A stretch of DNA of 64,000 nucleotides from a virus. The DNA is taken from positions 1 to 64,000 of the IMG/VR virus record IMGVR_UViG_3300017991_000104; one strand, 5' to 3'. Positions 8,150 through 16,470 of the stretch are shown one piece after another. The translations under genes were made by a program, and so were the position numbers. The first letter of the stretch is position 1. Each line of letters starts with the position of its first letter. Under the pieces are notes generated by a model. The model made no database searches. It was not told where the DNA came from and saw only the letters and a list, made by a program, of their open reading frames with translations.

Positions 8150-8546
8150 CTTAGACGGTAAGCGTTCCACATGGAGACTCACCGGTCACATCAACCCCAA
8201 TATCAAGGGCCAGTCGAAGTTGCACATTAAGGCCAGGGAACTCTTGAAAGAGATGTTCCCCACCGTGCAACTACTTGAGGAGGTACCTATACAGATACGA
8301 TGGGGTACCACACTATACCTAGACTTTTATATTCCGCTGTATCAACTAGCTATTGAAGTGAATGGGGAACAGCACTATAAGTACATCCCCCACTTCCATG
8401 GTCATCCGCTTGGGTTCGCTCGGCATCAGCAGCGGGATAAGGATAAGCTTACTTGGTGTGATATTAATGAGATTGAGGTTGTTGTACTACCGTTTGATGC
8501 CATAGATAACTGGAGTATATTTCTCAATGAATACTGGGACGATTAA
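8136..8546 (+). CDS. PD-(D/E)XK nuclease of the Vsr/DUF559 type
   Basis: 136 residues with the layout of small Vsr/DUF559-type nucleases: an early Glu (LEEVPIQ, near 50), then LYLDFYIP with a catalytic Asp (near 65) and AIEVNGEQHY (near 77) with the second acidic residue and a His. It lies between recA-like and dnaB, which suggests branched-DNA or recombination cleavage rather than homing. The same core recurs in the endonuclease at 38676-39503. Exact substrate unknown. Confidence 0.65.
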   Translation: MKVVDLDGKRSTWRLTGHINPNIKGQSKLHIKARELLKEMFPTVQLLEEVPIQIRWGTTLYLDFYIPLYQLAIEVNGEQHYKYIPHFHGHPLGFARHQQRDKDKLTWCDINEIEVVVLPFDAIDNWSIFLNEYWDD

Positions 8547-9039
8547 GCCACCTGACGAACGAATCGCTGCCCTACGTGCAGAGGTTGAAGCATATGAGGA
8601 ACGCAACGCTGTTCCAAGACCTATGGTCCCTGGTCCCGAGGGGGAGTTAACTGAATACCTAACCATGGACCGCAAGGTGCTTGCCAAGAAGACCGGCGAG
8701 GACTGTGCGGAGATTGCGTGTAGGCTGGCACAGTTCAGTCTCTACATCCAAAGACTCATCAACGAAGAGAAAGCCGACTTGGGATGGGCCAATGCTGTCA
8801 TGAACGACGTATGTGCTGGACAACTTGGTAACTACGATAAGTATATGAAGCATGAAGTGAAGATGTCACTGATTGTCAAGGAGAATTCCTACGCCGCTAA
8901 TGTCTACAAGATTATCTTGGAGATTCAGGGTAGGATTAGCAGACTAGAGCACTTAGCTCGCAGTATCGGCAGTCTAGCTGACAAGTTAGAGCGATTACAG
9001 TTTGCTAAGAACGCAACGATAAAACAGAGTGGAGGATAA
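8527..9039 (+). CDS. Hypothetical helical protein, 170 aa
   Basis: Largely helical, with a C-terminal segment (ILEIQGRISRLEHLARSIGSLADKLERLQFAK) of coiled-coil character. No motif recognised. Overlaps the nuclease gene by 20 bases and lies two genes before dnaB, so a replication-accessory role (for example helicase loader) is conceivable but unsupported. Confidence 0.6.
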   Translation: MNTGTIKPPDERIAALRAEVEAYEERNAVPRPMVPGPEGELTEYLTMDRKVLAKKTGEDCAEIACRLAQFSLYIQRLINEEKADLGWANAVMNDVCAGQLGNYDKYMKHEVKMSLIVKENSYAANVYKIILEIQGRISRLEHLARSIGSLADKLERLQFAKNATIKQSGG

Positions 9040-9040
9040 A

Positions 9041-9772
9041 ATGTTAGATACCACGAAACTTCGGGTCGCTGAGATTCGACAGATGCTCATTGATAAGGGT
9101 GTTAACCCCGTCACAGTGGGCAAGATTAAGGGCAAGAAGAACCTCGTCGATGAGCTTGAACGGTGCATCGACAAGGAGTATCAGCAACGTGCTGATGAAG
9201 TCGCGGATGAGATGTACTCGACTACCTTTGAGATTCCTCCGGTAGCAACCAACGAAGTGAATCCGATAAACCCTCTTGACCCCGCCGTTGCCCCACCGCA
9301 ACCCGTGGAGCCATTAGACCCCGCCATGCTCATGCAGCAACAGATGCTAGAGCAAATGCAAGCCATGACTAATCAGATGGCTGAGATGAAGAAGGAACTT
9401 GATGCGGCAAAGAAGGGAAATAAGGGGCGAATGCGAAAGGGCGTTAGTCAGCAACGTCGCGGCTCACGTGGTGGTAATGCTATGGCTGTGGCTCAGGGGA
9501 TTGATGTCTCTGGTGAGCGGCCCAACTACTTTCTCAACCCTGAGGAGGGGCGACCTGACCTCGCTGGCGTTGCCGATAGCTGTAAGCAGGATACCAAGAC
9601 TGATAAAAAGCTTAATGCTGGTCGTAAGCCTACCCAACGACGACCTGAGATGGAGTTCGTGGAGGCTGAGTGCATTATCTGTCGTAGAGTGGAGTGGGTG
9701 AGTCCCGCGATTCTTCTACCTGATGAAAAGACGGGTGTGCCCCGCTATCGCTGTAACGACTGTATCCACTAG
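9041..9772 (+). CDS. HeH/SAP-like domain protein with C-terminal zinc finger, 243 aa
   Basis: The ATG at 9041 is chosen because GGAGG lies 5-6 bases upstream; an in-frame ATG at 9029 precedes the site. Residues 5-40 (KLRVAEIRQMLIDKGVN...GKIKGKKNLVDEL) look like a HeH/SAP-type helix-extended-helix DNA-binding motif. A Pro-rich linker, a Met/Gln-rich coiled coil (MLMQQQMLEQMQAM), a basic segment and a CIIC...CNDC zinc finger follow. Similar N-termini occur at 39503-40447. Likely DNA-associated; function not known. Confidence 0.65.
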   Translation: MLDTTKLRVAEIRQMLIDKGVNPVTVGKIKGKKNLVDELERCIDKEYQQRADEVADEMYSTTFEIPPVATNEVNPINPLDPAVAPPQPVEPLDPAMLMQQQMLEQMQAMTNQMAEMKKELDAAKKGNKGRMRKGVSQQRRGSRGGNAMAVAQGIDVSGERPNYFLNPEEGRPDLAGVADSCKQDTKTDKKLNAGRKPTQRRPEMEFVEAECIICRRVEWVSPAILLPDEKTGVPRYRCNDCIH

Positions 9773-9787
9773 GCCGACGAGGGAAGT

Positions 9788-12259
9788 ATGACAAGACTGA
9801 GTGACGTTGCTGCTGAGAGAGCAGTATTAGCTGGAATCTGTAGGTACGGTGCCGATGCATACTTAGATATCGTGAGTATGTTACAGCCTAAGACCTTTAC
9901 GCTCGGCTCTAACGAGTGTATCTTTAACTGCGTCCAAAGGATAATGGAAAATGATGACCGCTCATCGGTCGATATTCCTTCCATTCTTTCCGCAGCACAT
10001 GACATTGGTATCAGCCATGTCTTTGAGAATCCTGATGAGGCTAAGCATCTAAAGGCCATCTTTTCCTTTCCCGTAGAGCTTAATAATGTACGTAAGTTCG
10101 CGGCCAAGATTCGGAAGTTGGAGATTGCTAGGCTTATCCGTGAGCAGATGGACATAGCCAAGTCTGAAGTGGGCGAAATCACTGGTGATGAGCCTGTCGC
10201 AGAGATTATGAGCATAGCTGAGGACCGTGTCTTTCGACTGGGGTCTTTACTGCATGATGACTCTGAGGAACCGCAGAAGTTAGGCATGGGTTTAACTGAA
10301 TACCTAGCCTACCTAGCTGAGAATCCGGTCGAGCAGATGGGTATCTCTACAGGGTTCCATGCTTATGATGGGGCGATTGGTGGTGGTGTGCGGGATGGCA
10401 CAGTCAATGTGATTGCTGCTCGGCCTAAGGCCCAGCCACTGTACTGTCGTATAGCTACACCCGATGGGTTCAAAAGAATGTCTCAGATTCAAGTTGGAGA
10501 CCAGATAAGTGACCCAGTAACAGGTGGGACTACCCAGGTGGTTCAACTACACCCTATGGGAGTTAGGCCGGTCTTTCAGGTAACCTTTGACGATGGTTCT
10601 TTTACACAATGTTGTGCTGACCATGAATGGAGAGTACGACATGCTAGGAAAAAGCATGATGAGATTAAGACCACTCTGGAATTAATGAATACGCTTAAGA
10701 CACCCAACGGAGATACCGAACGATACACATGGAGAATCCCCATAACACATCCTGTAGGTATGAATAACAAGTTCGTTAAAATTCACCCATACGTAATGGG
10801 ATGCCTACTGGGGGATGGGTCATTTAGACATAACCTACGGCTGTCTTCGGCAGACCTATACATCGTTAGGAAAGTTAGTTCATTGCTAAATGAAGAGGGG
10901 TATACCTTAAATCATGTAGCTAACTATGACTACAGTGTGACACATGGGCAGCATGGTCAGCCCAATAAGTATATCGACTGGTTGCGTGACTATTGTTTAT
11001 GGATGGAAGATTCTCACAATAAGTTTATTCCTGCGTCTTATCTTGAGAATCATATAGATGTTAGAATTCAATTGTTACAGGGATTGATGGATACAGATGG
11101 TTACGTGGATGAGAAGGGAAGGGTCGAGTACACTACGGTATCTGCTAAACTTGCTGTGCACGTTAAACAGTTAGTCCAATCCCTTGGTGGCAAGGCTACT
11201 ATATCTATACATCAAACCAAAGAATGTACCTCATATAGGCTGTATATCGCCTTTTTAGATAATTCTATATGCTTTAGCCTTCCTCGTAAAGTAAGTCGAT
11301 GTAAGCCACGGCAAAAAAGACTTGAGAGAAAGATAGTGTCTATCGAGTATGTAGAGGATACTGAGTGTCAGTGTATTACCGTAGACTCTGCGGATAACCT
11401 TTATCTTACAGACCGATATATCGTGACAAAGAATTGTGGCAAAACGATGCTGTCGGACAATATCGCTGACAACATCACGGACCAGAGTATCCCAGTGCTA
11501 AACATGGATACCGAGATGCTACTTGAGGACCATCAACACAGGTTCACCGCCAAGGTATCTCACACAGCTATCGACCTCATTGAGACTGGTAAGTTTGCCA
11601 ACGACCCAGAGGTTAAGCGACGGGTGATGGGTGCTGCCAAGAAGATTGGTGACAAGCCCTACTACCATAAGAGCATCTCTGGCATGCCTTTTGAGGAGCA
11701 ACTAGCTCTCATGCGACGATGGATAACCAAAGAGGTTGGCCTTAATGCCGATGGTACAGCCAAGCCATGTGTTATCATCTATGACTATCTCAAGTTGATG
11801 GACTCTCAGGGCATATCTGCCGACCTTAAGGAGTACCAGTTACTTGGCTTCATGATGACGACATTGCACAACTTCGCGGTACGCTACAAAATCCCCATCA
11901 TTGCCTTCATGCAGTTGAACAGGGATGGGATTACCAAGGAGAGTACTGATACTGCTAGCGGTTCAGACCGAATCATCTGGCTTTGCAGCAACTTCTCTAT
12001 ATTTAAACGAAAAAGCCCCGAGGAAATGCAAGCCGATGGCGTTAGAAACGGCAACCGCAAGTTGGTGCCTGTCGTTGCTAGACATGGGGCTGAGTTTGAC
12101 CCGAATGATTACATTAACTTCCACATGGAGGGTTGGTGTGCTACCATCAAAGAGGGAAAGACGAAGTTTGAGATAGAGGCTGAGGGTGATACTCCCAATG
12201 AGTCCGATGGCTTCGTTGCTGAGGAAGAGTACCCTGATGATGGAGTGCCTTTTGAATGA
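9788..12259 (+). CDS. dnaB: Replicative DNA helicase DnaB, interrupted by an intein
   Basis: Unwinds DNA ahead of the replisome. The 823-residue precursor minus the 335-residue intein gives 488, normal for DnaB. The N-terminal domain starts with SDVAAERAVLAGI, the usual DnaB-N opening. The Walker A loop is broken exactly by the intein (AARPK | CGKTML). After the intein come the Walker B region (CVIIYDYLKLM), the QLNR-type motif (IIAFMQLNR) and a conserved arginine region near the end. The start is preceded by GAGGGA. Primase is encoded downstream. Confidence 0.95.
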   Translation: MTRLSDVAAERAVLAGICRYGADAYLDIVSMLQPKTFTLGSNECIFNCVQRIMENDDRSSVDIPSILSAAHDIGISHVFENPDEAKHLKAIFSFPVELNNVRKFAAKIRKLEIARLIREQMDIAKSEVGEITGDEPVAEIMSIAEDRVFRLGSLLHDDSEEPQKLGMGLTEYLAYLAENPVEQMGISTGFHAYDGAIGGGVRDGTVNVIAARPKAQPLYCRIATPDGFKRMSQIQVGDQISDPVTGGTTQVVQLHPMGVRPVFQVTFDDGSFTQCCADHEWRVRHARKKHDEIKTTLELMNTLKTPNGDTERYTWRIPITHPVGMNNKFVKIHPYVMGCLLGDGSFRHNLRLSSADLYIVRKVSSLLNEEGYTLNHVANYDYSVTHGQHGQPNKYIDWLRDYCLWMEDSHNKFIPASYLENHIDVRIQLLQGLMDTDGYVDEKGRVEYTTVSAKLAVHVKQLVQSLGGKATISIHQTKECTSYRLYIAFLDNSICFSLPRKVSRCKPRQKRLERKIVSIEYVEDTECQCITVDSADNLYLTDRYIVTKNCGKTMLSDNIADNITDQSIPVLNMDTEMLLEDHQHRFTAKVSHTAIDLIETGKFANDPEVKRRVMGAAKKIGDKPYYHKSISGMPFEEQLALMRRWITKEVGLNADGTAKPCVIIYDYLKLMDSQGISADLKEYQLLGFMMTTLHNFAVRYKIPIIAFMQLNRDGITKESTDTASGSDRIIWLCSNFSIFKRKSPEEMQADGVRNGNRKLVPVVARHGAEFDPNDYINFHMEGWCATIKEGKTKFEIEAEGDTPNESDGFVAEEEYPDDGVPFE
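10430..11434 (+). mobile_element. Class 3-like intein in the DnaB P-loop (335 aa, LAGLIDADG type)
   Basis: The insert starts with Ala (AQPLYCRIATPDG), not Cys or Ser, and ends VTKN before the extein Cys of CGKT. It shows the WCT signature of class 3 inteins: Trp in block B (DHEWRV), a Cys in block F (ECQCITVDS) and Thr in block G (VTKN). The penultimate residue is Lys. Two LAGLIDADG motifs with both Asp residues (CLLGDGSF, GLMDTDGYV) suggest an active endonuclease. Confidence 0.93.
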
Positions 12260-12292
12260 GGTTCTCACTGGGAAGAGGAGAAGGTTTTACCT

Positions 12293-12520
12293 GTGAAATT
12301 TAGCAGACGTACAATAAGATATCGGGTACCTATGTCTATGATGAATTGTCTTGAGCGACCACTACTTGACCCGAGACATCCAGTTAGACTCAAGCGACCA
12401 GTGGCACTGTACGGTAGGAATAATGAGAAGCATTCATGGCATAGGAGATACTCGGTGTACTCTGATGGTATGTACTTTAGCGATGAAATTTGGGAAACAT
12501 TAAGAGTGGGGTGGTTATGA
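12293..12520 (+). CDS. Small basic protein, 75 aa
   Basis: GTG start 8 bases after GGAGAAGG. Arg-rich, with aromatic residues at the C-terminus. First of five consecutive small basic genes linked by overlapping stop/start codons between dnaB and the primase. Function unknown. Confidence 0.55.
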   Translation: MKFSRRTIRYRVPMSMMNCLERPLLDPRHPVRLKRPVALYGRNNEKHSWHRRYSVYSDGMYFSDEIWETLRVGWL

Positions 12521-12729
12521 GGCACTTCCGACGAGCCAAGATGCGACGTAGTAAGTGGAGATATATCCGCAAGTCAACCAGATTCGGAAGCTACCTTTGT
12601 TCAAATAGAAGAACCTATGATGTAAGAGGTGCTATAGATTGGATTGTTGAACATGCGAATAATGATATTAGATGGGATGTTTTGACAAAGGCATGGGACA
12701 TATTACATGATAACTATTCTTCAACGTAA
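12517..12729 (+). CDS. Small Arg-rich protein, 70 aa
   Basis: Starts MRHFRRAKMRRSKWRYIRK, strongly basic, then a more ordinary C-terminal half (GAIDWIVEHANNDIRWDVL). The ATGA overlap with the previous stop picks this start over an upstream ATG at 12490. Probably nucleic-acid-binding by charge; no family recognised. Confidence 0.55.
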   Translation: MRHFRRAKMRRSKWRYIRKSTRFGSYLCSNRRTYDVRGAIDWIVEHANNDIRWDVLTKAWDILHDNYSST

Positions 12730-12934
12730 AATCCGACATAGTAGTGTGATGCATGCTAGGCACTCACGTATCAATGGATGCTTGGAAACATTCTCCCACC
12801 CAATGATGATGAGTACCTACAGGGGTGTACTCGGAACTAACTACCGAAACTCAGCCCTAGACTGGGGTGCAAGATTCAATGAGGTACTTAGGATGGCCCA
12901 CTCATTGGGGTTTCTAGGGGAAGGTGTAACATGA
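12707..12934 (+). CDS. Small basic protein, 75 aa
   Basis: Contains RKIRHSSVMHARHSRIN near the N-terminus and a neutral C-terminal helix (RFNEVLRMAHSLGFL). It overlaps the previous gene by 23 bases and lacks a clear ribosome site, so the start may be further in. Part of the basic gene train. Confidence 0.45.
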   Translation: MITILQRKIRHSSVMHARHSRINGCLETFSHPMMMSTYRGVLGTNYRNSALDWGARFNEVLRMAHSLGFLGEGVT

Positions 12935-13143
12935 GATATGCAAGGCATAGAGTCAGCGGTGTCAGGAGAAAGAGAAACTCGTGTTACCAGAATAGCCCTG
13001 GAACATTCTTCTTCTCACGGACTAACAGGTCTACCTTCAGTGGTAGCCGCTTTACATGCATGGAGGGTAGTGGTATATGGGGCTTTGCACGTTGGGGAAC
13101 AGCTGTGCTTGATAATCGGAGGGTGCTGTTGGCTTCGCTATGA
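12931..13143 (+). CDS. Small Arg/Ser-rich protein, 70 aa
   Basis: ATGA overlap with the previous stop and a good GGGGAAGGTG site support this frame over a competing ORF at 12938-13162. The N-terminus is MRYARHRVSGVRRKRN, and the rest is rich in Ser, Phe and Gly. Unknown function. Confidence 0.5.
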   Translation: MRYARHRVSGVRRKRNSCYQNSPGTFFFSRTNRSTFSGSRFTCMEGSGIWGFARWGTAVLDNRRVLLASL

Positions 13144-13370
13144 CCTACTTTCAATTGATTAAGCATAACAGAACGGCGATGATATCCAGTGGCCCAAAGA
13201 TATCTACCAGATACTATAAACCATCCCCATTGTCCTACATGGGTATGAATGGGCACGGCACTCACTATAACGGTCACGCGAAGAGTCATATTGTCAATGA
13301 GGTAGGGCATTTCACCCGTAGGCTTATATCTTTGATGAAGACAGTGATGAGGAGACAGAATGAGCAATGA
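13140..13370 (+). CDS. Small basic protein, 76 aa
   Basis: ATGA overlap with the previous gene and an 11-base overlap with the primase start. His-rich centre (GHGTHYNGHAKSH) and a basic C-terminus. Last member of the small basic train; unknown function. Confidence 0.5.
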   Translation: MTYFQLIKHNRTAMISSGPKISTRYYKPSPLSYMGMNGHGTHYNGHAKSHIVNEVGHFTRRLISLMKTVMRRQNEQ

Positions 13371-14484
13371 CCAAGCAAAGTTGAAACTCATCACAGATGA
13401 AGTGATGGAGCGATTTGATGACCTAGCGACTATTATGGAGCTAGGCTTAAACAAAGGTCGCAAGTCGTGGTACGGAGCGTGTCCAATCCATGGTGGTGAT
13501 AACCCCCATGCCCTAGATATCTACTTTAGGGGTAGAAGTTACGTTGGTAACTGGCAGTGCCATACCCATCAGTGTGAAGATGTGTTCTTGAACTCAGTCA
13601 TCGGATTTGTCCGAGGGTGCCTGTCCCGTAATCGCTATGGGTGGCATCATAAGGGGGATAAGATGGCGACCTTCAAGGAAACCATGGACTTCCTTATGGA
13701 TTTTCTGGAAAAGAAAGAGGCTGACTTCACAGTGGATGAGGATGCTGTGAACAAGCGTAGATTCACATCACATATGGAGAGTATTTATGGCCGACAAAGA
13801 CCCAAGATACAGACTACAGTTACCAGGAGCGACATTCGACGTAGCCTGTCCATCCCGGCTGAGTATTATCTTAGTAGGGGTTACTCCGAAAGCATACTTG
13901 ACAAGTACGATGTTGGACTATGCGAGAACAAGCATAAGCCTATGTATGGCAGAGTGGTTGCACCCGTTTACGATGACAACCATAAGTACATGATGGGATG
14001 TACGGGACGCAGTATCTTTGAGAGGTGTGCTGAATGTGGTATGTATCACAACCCTAAGTACCCCTGTCCAGACAAGAGTGACCAGTGGAAGTTCTCTAAG
14101 TGGAGGCATAGTGCTAACTTCCATGGGGCCGACTTTCTTTACAATTACTGGTACGCGAAGAAGCATATTCAGCAGAAAAATTCCGTGATTTTGGTGGAAA
14201 GTCCTGGGAATGTTTGGCGTTTAGTCGAGGCAGGGTGGTATAATGTTGTAGGACTCTTCGGTTCTGCACTCTCTGAGGGTCAAAGGAGTATCCTTGACTC
14301 ATCCGGGGCACTAACCCTGATATTATGCCTCGATAATGATGAAGCCGGTAAGTCCGGTACTCAGAAAATCATTAAGGAATGCAACCGCATCTACAATGTC
14401 CGTGTAGTTGAGCTTCCTGATGGATATGAGGACGTTGGAGAGATGCCTACCGCCCAAGTTAAGGAGCTACCCTTTGAAAGATAG
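13360..14484 (+). CDS. DnaG-type primase (CHC2 zinc finger + TOPRIM)
   Basis: 374 residues. The zinc-binding domain shows C41-x2-H44 (ACPIHGG) and C67...C72 (NWQCHTHQC), as in CHC2 primases. The middle region holds an extra Cys cluster (CAECGMYHNPKYPCP, about 220-240) that may bind a second zinc. The TOPRIM core follows, with the conserved Glu in ILVESPG (near 279) and the DxD pair in CLDNDEAG (D325, D327). It makes RNA primers and would act with DnaB encoded upstream. Shorter than host DnaG (about 600), lacking a C-terminal DnaB-binding domain, as is usual in phages. Confidence 0.9.
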   Translation: MSNDQAKLKLITDEVMERFDDLATIMELGLNKGRKSWYGACPIHGGDNPHALDIYFRGRSYVGNWQCHTHQCEDVFLNSVIGFVRGCLSRNRYGWHHKGDKMATFKETMDFLMDFLEKKEADFTVDEDAVNKRRFTSHMESIYGRQRPKIQTTVTRSDIRRSLSIPAEYYLSRGYSESILDKYDVGLCENKHKPMYGRVVAPVYDDNHKYMMGCTGRSIFERCAECGMYHNPKYPCPDKSDQWKFSKWRHSANFHGADFLYNYWYAKKHIQQKNSVILVESPGNVWRLVEAGWYNVVGLFGSALSEGQRSILDSSGALTLILCLDNDEAGKSGTQKIIKECNRIYNVRVVELPDGYEDVGEMPTAQVKELPFER

Positions 14485-14830
14485 TGATATCAAGCTGGAA
14501 TTCACCAAGGGTAAAGGTCCAGGTGGACAAAACAAGAATAAGCTTGAGACTGCTGTCCGTGCCACCCATATTCCCACCGGTATAACGGTCTTCATTGATG
14601 GTCGCAAGCGAGGCCAGAATATCAAGAAGGCAAAGCAGGAGCTAAAGAGGCGTGTTGATGCGGTGAAAAAGGAAAGACGGGCGGCTGCAAAGAAATCGCG
14701 GCGTGACGCGAAAATCAAAGAGCGGAATGTCATTAGGACGTATGATTATAGTCGTAATGAAGTGATTGACCATAGAACTGGGAAGCGAGCCCCTCTTAAG
14801 CGTGTGCTAAGGAAGGGGAGACTAGACTGA
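14474..14830 (+). CDS. Stand-alone GGQ (RF-1 domain) release-factor-like protein
   Basis: 118 residues from a TTG start that lies 7 bases after AAGGAG (14461-14466). This gives MKDSDIKLEFTKGKGPGGQ, with the peptidyl-tRNA hydrolysis motif GGQ at 17-19. A long basic helix follows, then an IRTYDYSRNEVIDHRTG segment as in class I release factors. The codon-recognition domain is absent. It could rescue stalled ribosomes like ArfB or influence termination. An in-frame ATG at 14408 inside the primase gene is a poorer start. Confidence 0.8.
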   Translation: MKDSDIKLEFTKGKGPGGQNKNKLETAVRATHIPTGITVFIDGRKRGQNIKKAKQELKRRVDAVKKERRAAAKKSRRDAKIKERNVIRTYDYSRNEVIDHRTGKRAPLKRVLRKGRLD

Positions 14831-14843
14831 CTAGGAGGAAACG

Positions 14844-15083
14844 ATGAGAATGCCTCATGCCGGTGAAAACCTACGTGGATATGTGTGTGTTTGTAGCGTT
14901 GGACGAGTGGCCATTGTCGTTGGTAAGCAGATGTTTGACTTTGGGGAGGCGTGGGTGGGGCTTGGCCTCGATGGCAAGGGAACGTGGGCAAGTACAAAAC
15001 CATGCATCCTTGCTGAGAGTGGGATTGAGTTCCACGATAAGCTTTTAGGTCGCTTTGGTGGGAAGATGAGCTACAATGGTTGA
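14844..15083 (+). CDS. Hypothetical protein, 79 aa
   Basis: Preceded by a consensus AGGAGG. Beta-strand-rich, with many Gly residues (LGLDGKGTWAS) and three Cys. No family recognised. Overlaps the next start by 8 bases. Confidence 0.6.
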   Translation: MRMPHAGENLRGYVCVCSVGRVAIVVGKQMFDFGEAWVGLGLDGKGTWASTKPCILAESGIEFHDKLLGRFGGKMSYNG

Positions 15084-15225
15084 CCTTAAGGAATTCTATA
15101 TGTGGGAGGTTGTAGGTGGTGCCATCACTGATGTTGGTATGGTACATGAGATGCCATTAGATGACCTCACCGATGAACAAGTTGATAAACTAGAAGAACT
15201 GATAGAGGAAGAGAAAGATGACTAA
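15076..15225 (+). CDS. Small acidic protein, 49 aa
   Basis: Starts MVDLKEFYMWEVVGG and ends in an acidic helix (DEQVDKLEELIEEEKDD). Overlaps both neighbours by 8 bases, which supports translation coupling. Unknown function. Confidence 0.55.
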   Translation: MVDLKEFYMWEVVGGAITDVGMVHEMPLDDLTDEQVDKLEELIEEEKDD

Positions 15226-16192
15226 GATTATCTGTATCTCGGGCCGCAAACAGGCTGGAAAGAACGTCTGCTCAAACTTTATGGTTGGCATGACAATGAT
15301 GCACCTTGGTATCATTCGCGGTTCCGATGGGAATAAGGGCGAAATGGCCCTCAAACAGAACGGCGACCTGTGGATATCTGATATCATGGGGGAGGCTGGT
15401 ACTGAGGGTGTCTTCGACATTACACGAACCGATGATACCTTCCTTGAGTTCGCCAATGAATACCTGTTTCCCTACATCAAGCCGTACAGCTTCGCGGATG
15501 TGCTGAAACAAACGGTGTGTATGGACGTACTGGGCCTTAGTAAGGAAGCATGCTATGGTACCGACGAACAGAAGAACGCCCCCACCCACTTGAGGTGGGA
15601 GGATATGCCTGGGGTAACTACAAATGAGGCCCTTTTCAACCGCATAATGAAGACTATCCGTAAGGTCACAGCCTCTGACCCCGAGAAGTTTGAAGACCCT
15701 CATTTTAAACTGGTCTACCATGCTCCTGGCCCCATGTCTGGTCGTGAGGTCATGCAATATGTTGGCTCAGACATCTTCCGTCGCATGTATGGACTGGTAT
15801 GGGCCAATGCTACCATCAATAAAATCAAGAAAGAAGATACTATCATCGCTACTATTACTGACTGCCGATTTCCCAATGAGGTTAAGGCAGTACAGGACAA
15901 TGGTGGCACGGTAATCCGACTGACCCGTGACCCGTTCCACGATGAACATATGAGCGAGACTGCACTGGACCCAGAGAACTATGACTGGGAACAGTTCGAC
16001 CATATCATTGACAACACTGAGTTGAGTATTGATGACCAGTGTGCGGCATTGTATCGTATCTGTGTGGAAGAGGGTGTGATGGCACCCCATCCTTCATTTG
16101 ATGCTAGCATTGAGGGAGATGAAGATGCAGACGTTCGTAGTGAGGACGGTTCGCGGGAGAAAGTATCAGAAGCTACTGCCGATACACCCTAA
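15218..16192 (+). CDS. Deoxynucleoside monophosphate kinase-like protein
   Basis: 324 residues with an N-terminal P-loop GRKQAGKN (9-16), a long insertion, and a C-terminal TITDCRFPNEVKAVQ...VIRLTR segment typical of T4 gp1-like phage dNMP kinases. It would phosphorylate dNMPs to dNDPs, feeding the same pool as the ribonucleotide reductase. The last 22 residues are acidic and share 68 bases with the basic start of the next gene in the +1 frame. Confidence 0.8.
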   Translation: MTKIICISGRKQAGKNVCSNFMVGMTMMHLGIIRGSDGNKGEMALKQNGDLWISDIMGEAGTEGVFDITRTDDTFLEFANEYLFPYIKPYSFADVLKQTVCMDVLGLSKEACYGTDEQKNAPTHLRWEDMPGVTTNEALFNRIMKTIRKVTASDPEKFEDPHFKLVYHAPGPMSGREVMQYVGSDIFRRMYGLVWANATINKIKKEDTIIATITDCRFPNEVKAVQDNGGTVIRLTRDPFHDEHMSETALDPENYDWEQFDHIIDNTELSIDDQCAALYRICVEEGVMAPHPSFDASIEGDEDADVRSEDGSREKVSEATADTP

Positions 16193-16325
16193 GAACGTAG
16201 AGTGTGGAGATGAGTGGAGGGTTGATGGCAAACTACATGTTGTGTCGATTATTGTCTATCAGTCCGACTTCCGCACGGGAATAACAAGTAAGTTCATCTA
16301 TCTGGTGAGAGATGATAATGAGTGA
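16125..16325 (+). CDS. Small protein, 66 aa
   Basis: The ATG at 16125 is chosen because GAGGGAG lies 8 bases upstream; earlier in-frame ATGs are too close to or before that site. Starts MQTFVVRTVRGRKYQ, followed by beta strands (LHVVSIIVYQ). Overlaps the dNMP kinase tail by 68 bases. Unknown function. Confidence 0.5.
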   Translation: MQTFVVRTVRGRKYQKLLPIHPKNVECGDEWRVDGKLHVVSIIVYQSDFRTGITSKFIYLVRDDNE

Positions 16326-16470
16326 CAGCGTTGATGAAATAAAAAGGCTCGTGACAAGACTCCGAGACTATGTAGAGTCTATGGGGGTTGGGTTGCTAGT
16401 CAATTCTGTCTACCGACAGAGTATCTGTGCCCAACTAGATAGAATACTCACTTTATTGGAGAGTGAATAA
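16318..16470 (+). CDS. Small helical protein, 50 aa
   Basis: MSDSVDEIKRLVTRL..., mostly amphipathic helix. Eight-base overlap with the previous gene and a one-base TAATG junction with the next. No family recognised. Confidence 0.55.
   Translation: MSDSVDEIKRLVTRLRDYVESMGVGLLVNSVYRQSICAQLDRILTLLESE

Noticed and set aside
12938-13162. ORF overlapping the basic small gene at 12931 in another frame
   Set aside because: The 12931 frame has the ATGA overlap and ribosome site; this one has neither.
12984-13463. 159-residue minus-strand ORF opposite the small basic genes
   Set aside because: All neighbours for 40 kb are plus-strand and it has no ribosome site; it is an antisense shadow of the basic gene train.
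14238-14244. TGGTATAAT inside the primase gene as promoter
   Set aside because: Lies within coding sequence, no T-tracts and no -35; likely chance.
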